From Arthrobacter sp. Hiyo4 (GTDB lineage: Bacteria; Actinomycetota; Actinomycetes; Actinomycetales; Micrococcaceae), in contig AP014718.1 of NCBI GenBank assembly GCA_002370555.1, forward strand, positions 3,596,001-3,660,000: a stretch of 64,000 bases of DNA, written 5' to 3'. This document shows positions 57,682 to 64,000 of the stretch, piece after piece; within the stretch, counting starts at the first letter, position 1; every line of letters begins with the position of its first letter. The notes under the pieces were generated by a model that made no database searches, had not been told where the DNA came from, and saw nothing but the letters and a program-made list of their open reading frames with translations. The translations under genes and the position numbers were made by a program.

Positions 57682-58065
57682 ATGACCATCCTTCCGTCCT
57701 CCCCGCCAGCGTCCGCATTGATGCGTGGCTGTGGGCGATCCGCGCCTACAAGACACGCTCTGCCGCCACCGCGTCGTGCCGGGCCGGGCACGTGCGACTG
57801 AACGGAAGCCCGGCCAAAGCCTCGACTACTCTGGTCACGGGCGACACCGTCACCGTGCGGATGTCCGGCTTCGAACGCACTCTCGAAGTCCGTCGCCTGC
57901 TCGCCAAACGCGTGGGGGCAGAGGTCGCGTCGCACTGCTTCACCGACCACACGCCGCCGAGGCGGCGGCACCGGCGCTGGGCCTCCCCAACGGGACCGTG
58001 GCGCGGGGCGTCCCACCAAGAAGGACCGCCGCGAGATGGAACGGCTCAAGGGCCCGGCAGCCTAG
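57682..58065 (+). CDS. S4-domain RNA-binding protein (Hsp15/HslR-like), frameshifted
   Basis: About 127 residues. VRIDAWLWAIRAYKTRSAAT then HVRLNGSPAKASTTLVTGDT is the S4 domain. The C terminus reads AAEAAAPALGLPNGTVARG and KKDRREMERLKGPAA in other frames, which is the basic tail of the Hsp15 group. Shifts occur near 57700, 57960 and 58015. It would bind 50S subunits carrying stalled nascent chains. ATG 57682 is assumed. Confidence 0.78.
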
Positions 58066-58106
58066 TCAGAGTCCTGTTCGCCCGCCGCGCTATCAGAATT
58101 GGAACT

Positions 58107-59569
58107 GTGAACAACATCGTCCTGGCCTCCGTCCGACAGCCCGGTGGGGACACCGTCTCGGACCTGCACATCGTTGACGGCGTAGTAACCCGGATCAGTT
58201 CCGGCGGCGGGATCCCGGACGGCGCCCGCGTGGTCAGCCTGGACGGGCGCTACGTCATTCCAGGGCTCTGGGACGAACACGTCCATATGACCCAGTGGGC
58301 GCTGCACTCAAACAGGCCGGACCTATCCGCAGCCGCGTCCGCGCGAGAGGCGGCGGCCGCCGTCGGACTCTATGTTCACGACGCCGATCCTTCCGTCACC
58401 ATCGTTGGGGTGGGCTTCCGCGACGCCTTGTGGCCGGACGTCCCCACTTTGGACATGCTCGACGCCGCCACCGGCAACCAGCCCACCGCGCTGATCAGCC
58501 ACGACCTGCATTGTGTCTGGCTGAACAGCGCCGCAGCCCGGCGGTACGGAGTGGAGGTTGATGACGGCGGCCTGCTCCGGGAGGAACCTGCTTTTGCACT
58601 GACCCGTGAGCTGGGCAAACTTCCGGATTCAGTGGTGGACGGCTGGGTCCGCGATGCCGCCCGATCGGCTACAGCCCGGGCATCGTGGGGATCGTTGATT
58701 TTGAGATGACCTGGAACCGTGACGTCTGGCTGCGCCGCATCGCCGGTGGGTTCAACAGCCTGAGGGTGGATGCCGGCGTCTACCCCGAGGACCTGGAACG
58801 GGCCCACCGCGACGGCATGCGTACCGGCCTGGTGCTCGACGGCGGCAAGGGGCTTCTGCGCGCCGGCCCGCTGAAGGTGCTCATTGACGGTTCGCTGAAC
58901 ACCCGGACAGCATTTTGTGTGGATCCATATCCCGACGGCGGCTACGGGCTGCTGACGGTCAGCTTTGACGACTTGTTGTCGCTGCTGCGGCGGGCGCGGG
59001 ATTATGGCTTTGTCCCGGCGGTCCATGCGATCGGGGATGGCGCCAACCAGGTGGCGCTGGATGCCTTCGAACGTGCCAACATCGGCGGCCGGATCGAACA
59101 CGCGCAGTTTGTCCGGACAGAGGATTTGGCCCGCTTCGGGCGGCTGGGGATTACGGCCAGCGTGCAGCCGGTACATGCACTGGATGACCGCGACGCCGCG
59201 GAGTCCAACTGGGGCGGCCGCACGCAGCGGGCGTTTCCGCTGAGATCACTCCTCGACGCCGGAGCCAGGTTGGCGCTCGGTTCTGACGCACCGGTTGCGC
59301 CGCTGGATCCGTGGACCGCGATGTCGGCGGCCACCACCAGGTCCGGGCAGGACGCCCGCGGGCCATGGCATCCCCGGGAGTGCATCACCCGGCGGCAGGC
59401 ACTTGCCGCTTCAGCGAGGGGCCGGAGCCGGATCCGGGCCGGGGACCCCGCGGACCTGGTGGTGCTCGACGCCGATCCGCTGGCCTCGCCTGACGCCGAC
59501 TTCGCCGCCATGCCGGTTGCGGCAACACTGCTGGCCGGCCGCTTCACGTACGACGGCGGCCTGGCTTAG
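58107..59569 (+). CDS. Amidohydrolase-3-family metal-dependent hydrolase, frameshifted
   Basis: About 487 residues, from GTG 58107 (NNIVLASVRQPGGDTVSDLH). The metal-binding H-x-H is in GLWDEHVHMTQW. AVHAIGDGAN and RIEHAQFV carry the His ligands, and GSDAPVAPLDPW the catalytic Asp. A frame change near 58665 lies between the first and second blocks. The last residues (ADLVVLDADPL, LLAGRFTYDGG) are standard. YtcJ-like members act on cyclic amides; substrate unknown. Confidence 0.86.
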
Positions 59570-60072
59570 TTCCGCACCTTGGCCTGCACGAGGTTCGCGA
59601 ACGGCAGCCGGCCATGCTCCACAATAAAGGCGGCGTGATACGCGGCCTCGGCTTGGTTTACTTCTTCGGCGGGCACCTCTTTCCACGCCATGATGAGTTC
59701 ATCCGTGTGGGTCAGCTGCCAGATGAGGCGGCCGTCCCAATGGCCCGGCGGCCTGCCCCGCCCAAAATCCAGGAACTCCTTGATCTGGTTCCGGAGGCCG
59801 CGGTTGCCTTTGCTTCCCGGCCCGGCCTTGCCAATATAGAGAATGTCCGCCCCGTCCACCCATTCCGCCAGAATGGCCGCCGCAGGCAGGGTGGGATTCT
59901 TTTTCTTGAAGGTCCCGGCGGTACTGATCTTCAGGAAATGCGGCTCGAACTCATTCGGCCGAAGAACGGCGAACACCCCGGTGCCCTGCGGAACCCTGAT
60001 GATCTCAAGGCTGTCGAAGCTCCGGAAGCCGGCAAAGCCGTCGGACTTGAGCGTTTTCCTGTTCATCATCAT
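59566..60072 (-). CDS. GIY-YIG-like nuclease-fold protein
   Basis: 168 residues. GADILYIGKAGPGSKGNRGL followed by RNQIKEFLDFGRGRPPGHWD shows a degenerate GIY-YIG core (ILYIGKA, Arg in the following helix) and GRLIWQLTHTDELIMAW the next strand. The C-terminal acidic residue in ERGRLPFANL-type sequence is HGRLPFANL here. It may be a nuclease or a domain that has lost activity. It overlaps the end of the amidohydrolase gene by 4 bases on the opposite strand. Confidence 0.6.
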   Translation of the reverse strand: MMMNRKTLKSDGFAGFRSFDSLEIIRVPQGTGVFAVLRPNEFEPHFLKISTAGTFKKKNPTLPAAAILAEWVDGADILYIGKAGPGSKGNRGLRNQIKEFLDFGRGRPPGHWDGRLIWQLTHTDELIMAWKEVPAEEVNQAEAAYHAAFIVEHGRLPFANLVQAKVRN

Positions 60073-60190
60073 GACGTTACCCGGCCTGGCGCCAGTCCGG
60101 AGCTAACTTGCACTGCGCACCTATACCTCCAAAAGCGTAGAGTGGGTTCAGACGCCTGTTTCTGGACGCCGTGCTGCTGAGGGAGAGATC

Positions 60191-60808
60191 GTGACGATTG
60201 ACTGGGACGAAAAAAAGGCCCTGCTACAGGAACCAAACATCGCGGCGGTAACGCAGCTCTGCGATGAACTGATGGAAAAGAAGCCAGGGTCCGTCGTCCC
60301 CTACATCGACCCCGTGCATGACGAGGACGAATGCCGGATCGTCAGCCTCCACGTCAGTCCGGGCAAGGGCACCGAATCCGGCTTCGTCTCCCACTTCAAC
60401 GACGACGAAGCCGCCCGTCGGGCCACCCAGATTTACGAACTTGCCGAGCTTGATCCGCGCTATGTGATGCCGTGGAACGCATACCCGTGGGTGCGGGATC
60501 CGGAGCTTCCCTCGGCGCTGAACGTCCAGGAGAAGACTGACGGGCTGCGGCCCTTCCGGCAGTTCCTCAAGATCAACCGCCGCGTCTCCGCAGTCATCGC
60601 CCACGGCACGGACGCTTCCACGTTCCTCACCCTCTTCGAGAAGACCTACCATTCTTCCCTGAAGAACAGCGGCATCAAGATCTACAAGGCCAGCGCGCTC
60701 GGCGGGCGGGCCTTTGCTGTTTCCGAAGCGAAACAGGAGGATCTCCTCGCCAAAAGCGTGGACGTCTACAAGGACGCCATGCAGCGGGCAGGTATCCAGC
60801 ACCTCTAA
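60191..60808 (+). CDS. Uracil-DNA-glycosylase-superfamily-like protein
   Basis: 205 residues. CRIVSLHVSPGKGTESGFVS and YVMPWNAYPW resemble the first motif (H/SPG) and the uracil-recognition Asn segment of UDG-fold proteins; FRQFLKINRRVSAVIAHGTD matches the strand-turn where most family members have a G-x-x-A/H motif. The terminal HPS motif is not obvious (KTYHSS is the nearest), so activity is uncertain. ATG is at 60191 with GAGGGAGA upstream. It is alone in its direction. Confidence 0.5.
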   Translation: MTIDWDEKKALLQEPNIAAVTQLCDELMEKKPGSVVPYIDPVHDEDECRIVSLHVSPGKGTESGFVSHFNDDEAARRATQIYELAELDPRYVMPWNAYPWVRDPELPSALNVQEKTDGLRPFRQFLKINRRVSAVIAHGTDASTFLTLFEKTYHSSLKNSGIKIYKASALGGRAFAVSEAKQEDLLAKSVDVYKDAMQRAGIQHL

Positions 60809-60813
60809 CCACT

Positions 60814-60874
60814 CGCGAGATGGCAGTTCGCGGCAGTTCCGGAGCCGGACACTGCCGCTAAGTGCCATGTCGCG
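60814..60874. repeat. Large imperfect palindrome, REP-like
   Basis: The arms at 60814-60837 (starting CGCGAGATGGCAGTTCGCGG) and 60851-60874 are complementary at 21 of 24 positions, with a 13-base centre. It follows the UDG-like gene by 6 bases and lies between convergent genes, so it may also serve as a terminator. Confidence 0.7.
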
Positions 60875-60906
60875 GACGCACGACGGCGGCAGTCACCGCG
60901 GGTGCC

Positions 60907-62150
60907 TCAGCCTTCCAGTAAGCGCTTGCGGTGCTTCAGCTCCTTCACCCACGCCCTGGTGACCATGTCCGGGAACGGCGAGCCGCCGTCGTCGTTCTTC
61001 TCCGGACCTCCGAGCCCGGCGAACGCGGTGCCTGCCTCCAGGTCGGCGATCAGCGGACCTGACGCCTTCAGGGCGAGCTCCAGGACCTGGGCTGCCGTGC
61101 GGTCACTCAGTCCCAGGTCCTTGGCCCAGCCAAGAAAGTGCCGGCGCGAGATCCCGCTCCGCTTCCCGTTCAGCGTCAGCGCCAGGGTCTTGTCCCCGTA
61201 GACCACGGTGGAGGGAATGTCGTAGACCGGGGCGATGGTCCACTCGCCATGCGGCTGCTGGACCATGGAAACGTTCTTGGCGTGCAGGTCCCCGTTGCCG
61301 CTCAGCCACGCAAACGCCCCCTGGACCGCCAGGTTCCGCAGGGCCGGGAGCGGCGCCGAGCAATAGTCGGCCAGAGCATGGCAGACCTGCCCATAAGCCA
61401 CGTTGTACTTGTCCGCCGGATAGAGCTTCAGGACCTGGGCCCCGTCCTCCACCGCCAGCCGCCGGACGTCGTCCGGCCCGCCGCCGGGAAGAGGGATCCG
61501 GTCGAAACGCTCCACCAGCAGACCCGGCCGGCCCGCGACGTCCCGGATCAGCCGGACCCGGCTCAGCGGAATCCGCAGCCTGGCCGCATACCGGAACATC
61601 ACCAGCTCGTTCTCCACCACATGCGGGAATTCGGGGGCGTTGAGTTTGAGGATGAACCGCCTGCCGGCGCTGGCCACAGGGAGCGAGATCATGCCGGCGG
61701 ACAACTTGTCCTGCACGCCGGCGAGCGCCACGGGGTCAATAAGGTCCGGATCGCCGAGCAACTTGTCGAAATCAACGGGCAGCTTGGGATCCAGCTGGAC
61801 AGCGTGCTCGTCCGGATCCAGTGCCTCGCCGTGGCCCACGATCTGGACGTCGCCCACAGGGTTCCCGCCGGCGGCGATCAGCAGGGACAGGTCATCGTCG
61901 GCGCTGGTCTTGATGGACCGCCGCAGCGCGTTGAGCCGGCGGCCCTCCGGCAGGAGACCCGTGAAATAGGGCGGCGCCGCCCCCGCCGCTGAATCGACGG
62001 GCACGCCGGTGAGCGGCAGGGAACTGGCGACGGCGGGCCCCCGGACCCGAGGTACGCCGGCACGTAGCTGAACCGGGTGCCGCCGTCGTGCCGTTCAAGC
62101 CGCGCGGCGAGCACTCCGGCCTTGTAGATGTCTGCGACGCGGTGTTTCAT
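60907..62150 (-). CDS. hipA: HipA-family toxin kinase, frameshifted
   Basis: About 414 residues. The HipA N-terminal domain is MKHRVADIYKAGVLAARLER (couple_hipA), a frame change near 62040, then GLLPEGRRLNALRRSIKTSA. The Ser/Thr-kinase-like core has PVALAGVQDKLSAGMISLPV (activation-loop Ser), RRFILKLNAPEFPHVVENEL (ATP Lys), WLSGNGDLHAKNVSM (catalytic Asp and Asn) and APVYDIPST (metal Asp). E. coli HipA phosphorylates glutamyl-tRNA synthetase; here the target is unknown. It overlaps hipB by 4 bases. Confidence 0.86.
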
Positions 62151-62413
62151 CGCCGTGGTTCCTGGCCGCTGGTGTGGCCTGCGAGCGCGCGGGCACCCTT
62201 GCTGGTCCTGGTGGTGAGCCGGAGCTCCAGGCCCAGCGTGTCCAGGACGGCCAACAGGGAATCCAGCTGGATGCTGGGCTTGCCCTGCTCAACGAACCTG
62301 ACGAAGCGTTCCGAGACCCCGGCCATGTCTGCGAGGTCCTGTTGGGTCAGGCCCAGCACTAGGCGGCGCGACCGGACCGATGAAGGTAACTGATCCCCAA
62401 ATGCGTCGGCCAT
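62147..62413 (-). CDS. hipB: HipB-like XRE-family antitoxin
   Basis: 88 residues from ATG 62413 (MADAFGDQLPSSVRSRRLVL). HTH_3: GLTQQDLADMAGVSERFVRF then VEQGKPSIQLDSLLAVLDTL. The C-terminal tail (RTSKGARALAGHTSGQEPRR) would occupy the HipA interface. It is first in the hipBA operon and an autorepressor by family. Confidence 0.9.
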   Translation of the reverse strand: MADAFGDQLPSSVRSRRLVLGLTQQDLADMAGVSERFVRFVEQGKPSIQLDSLLAVLDTLGLELRLTTRTSKGARALAGHTSGQEPRR

Positions 62414-62427
62414 GAGCAACTCCAATA

Positions 62428-62441
62428 GGTACGATCGTTCC
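62428..62441. promoter_or_regulatory. Operator-like palindrome upstream of hipB
   Basis: GGTACGATCGTTCC is palindromic except for one base pair. It lies 15 bases upstream of the hipB start, where a HipB dimer could repress. A related half-site series is at 62501-62512. Confidence 0.5.
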
Positions 62442-62500
62442 GAATCCGGCTTGCAGCCAGCTTAAGCCTTGGCATTTGCTTTTGCATAGGGCTGAACGGC

Positions 62501-62512
62501 ACGTTCGTACCG
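62501..62512. promoter_or_regulatory. Second operator-like site upstream of hipB
   Basis: ACGTTCGTACCG contains the half-site CGTACC (complement GGTACG) that also opens the first site. It is about 70 bases upstream. Two separate sites are common in hipBA control regions. Confidence 0.4.
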
Positions 62513-62622
62513 ATCAGGGGTGGTGAATTCGCGAAGTCCCCTGCCCCGATTGCTGGCGCAACACGCAGAACGGCGGGAGAATCTAAGTACCAGGATCAAA
62601 GAATCTGAAGGAGCCAGCAGGC

Positions 62623-64000
62623 ATGCATGCTCCGGCGTTTCCGCGCCCGGTGGAGCGACTCGACGGGTACCTGCCCATCGAGGATCACGGCCTCATCGGC
62701 GATGGTTCCACCTGCGCCCTGGTGGGGCGGGACGGCGGAATCTCCTGGCTCTGCCTGCCCGAATTCGACAGCCCGCCCTTCCTGGCAGGTATCCTGGACA
62801 CCGATGCCGGCGGCCTCCTTGAGATCACGCCGCTGCCGCTTGTGTCCTCCACCCAGCGGTATACAGAAGATTCCGGGTGCTGGTCACCTCGCTGTTATCT
62901 GACCACGGCATGCTCAAGGTGACGGACTGCATGTCCCTCCGTTCCGGCGCTAACCTCGGCGAACCTGTTCCGGCCGGCCGGCATGAACTACTCCGGTACG
63001 CGGAGGCAGTTGGGGGCGATATCCGGGTGCGCGTGCGCCTGGCACCGAAGGTTGGCACCACCTTTGACCAGCTTGCATCCGGGTGGAGGTTCGACTGGCC
63101 GGTAAACGGCACAGCGGAGGTCTACCTGTGGTCATCGGTGGAGCTCCGGCCCGACGGGCGTGGACTCAGTACCGAACTGACGCTGCGCGCCGGCGAAACA
63201 CTGACAGTCTCCCTGCACTGGTCAGGCCGCTTCCGGCTGCGGCAACGGCCGGACGCGAGGAAGCTCATCGACCAGACCGTGCGGGCCTGGCGGGAGTGGT
63301 CCTCGGGCCTGGATTGCGAGGGCTCCCAGGCAGACCTCATGAAGCGCTCGGCCCTGACCCTGAAGCTGCTCGACCACGCGGAGACCGGCGCCATCATGGC
63401 AGCGGCCACATCTTCCCTGCCCGAATGGCCAGGCTCGCCGCGCAATTGGGACTACCGCTACACCTGGGTCCGCGACGCGTCCTTCTCCAACTATGTCTTC
63501 CGGCGGATCGGCGACCCCAGCGACGCGGATGTGTTCCTCGCATGGGTGCTGACCAATGTAGAGCGCGACGGCGTCCCGCACATTATGTACGCACTGGACG
63601 GTTCGCAGCCGCCTGAGGAAGTGGAGGATCCGGTGCTGCGGGGCTACCGCGGTTCCGCACCTGTGCGCTGGGGTAACGGCGCAATCCACCAACTGCAGCA
63701 TGATGTCTACGGCGAAATCGTAGACATCGCCTACCAGTGGTCCAACAGCGGCCAGCCAGTGGATAAGCATCTATGGGCGGCACTGGCCCCCATTGTGGAA
63801 GCAGCCATCACCAGCTGGAAGACACCCGACAGCGGCCCTTGGGAGGTACGCAGCGCCGGGCGACCGTTCACATACTCAGCAGCCATGTGCCATGTGGCCC
63901 TGGACCGGGCAATCCAGATCGCCCGGAAGCACAGGCTGCCGTATCCGAGGAGGCGGTGGGAGGCGGCCGCGCGGGAGATACATGACGCCACCCTCCGCCT
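62623..64000 (+). CDS. GH15-family glucoamylase/trehalase-like enzyme, 3' end outside the window, frameshifted
   Basis: The start ATG 62623 gives MHAPAFPRPVERLDGYLPIE then DHGLIGDGSTCALVGRDGGI, the conserved N-terminal beta-sandwich of bacterial GH15 proteins (WLCLPEFDSPPFLAGILD). A frame change near 62875 follows. The (alpha/alpha)6 barrel begins about residue 235: NWDYRYTWVRDASFSNYVF is the substrate-binding motif, and GPWEVRSAGRPFTYS includes the general-acid Glu region. About 460 residues are present of the usual 600 or so. Family members act on trehalose or alpha-glucans, and the substrate cannot be settled from this part. Confidence 0.88.

Overview
The window looks like chromosome of a high-GC actinobacterium of the Micrococcaceae, most likely Arthrobacter sensu lato (Pseudarthrobacter-like). 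Support comes from the 16S rRNA (V1 region and overall type), tandem CopD-CtaG fusion, C-minus S14/L33/L28 ribosomal proteins, DtxR-type iron box and codon use. Raw sequence quality matters here: about half of the genes are interrupted by one-base shifts, mostly a base lost from a G or C run. Two shifts of the same kind fall in universally conserved 16S positions of the first rRNA operon and are absent from the second, so most frameshifts below are probably sequencing errors rather than pseudogenes. Coordinates of split genes are given as the whole reconstructed span.

Layout. 1-8 kb: GNAT fragment, HerA-like (DUF853) ATPase, membrane-anchored protein, then on the minus strand a CopD-CtaG fusion overlapping an NHL/thioredoxin protein, and an HU protein. 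8.4-24.4 kb: two complete rRNA operons (16S-23S-5S, both minus strand) as direct repeats of about 6.0 kb, separated by about 3.9 kb of island with an IS3-family element, an ISL3 transposase remnant, a methyltransferase, a YCII protein and an AraC/reductase fusion remnant. 24.5-25.3 kb: rpmB-rpmG-rpsN. 25.5-32.3 kb: two paralogous SGNH hydrolases on either side of a MarR regulator, a YciI protein and a polyamine-type ABC transporter. 32.6-39 kb: secreted GH16 enzyme, then an iron-siderophore uptake operon behind a DtxR/IdeR-like box.

39.3-45.1 kb is the most notable locus: jetA-jetB-jetC (DUF3375, DUF4194, SMC-like ATPase), i.e. a Wadjet/MksFEB-type condensin operon with overlapping genes but with no jetD/mksG nuclease subunit on either side. 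Its 3' end abuts a palindromic short repeat that also occurs, as a 32-bp tandem array, in front of the rRNA operons.

45-64 kb: PepSY protein, two related small membrane proteins, a large acyl-CoA dehydrogenase, YchJ-like protein, a region (50.6-54.4 kb) of gene pieces joined mostly in frame (aldo/keto reductase, DhaL, transketolase, GntR) around an intact aldo/keto reductase and rpiB, a PAP2-DedA-response regulator-histidine kinase operon, an S4 protein, an amidohydrolase, a GIY-YIG-like protein, a UDG-like protein, a hipBA toxin-antitoxin pair with two operator-like sites, and the 5' part of a GH15 glucoamylase/trehalase-like gene that runs off the end.
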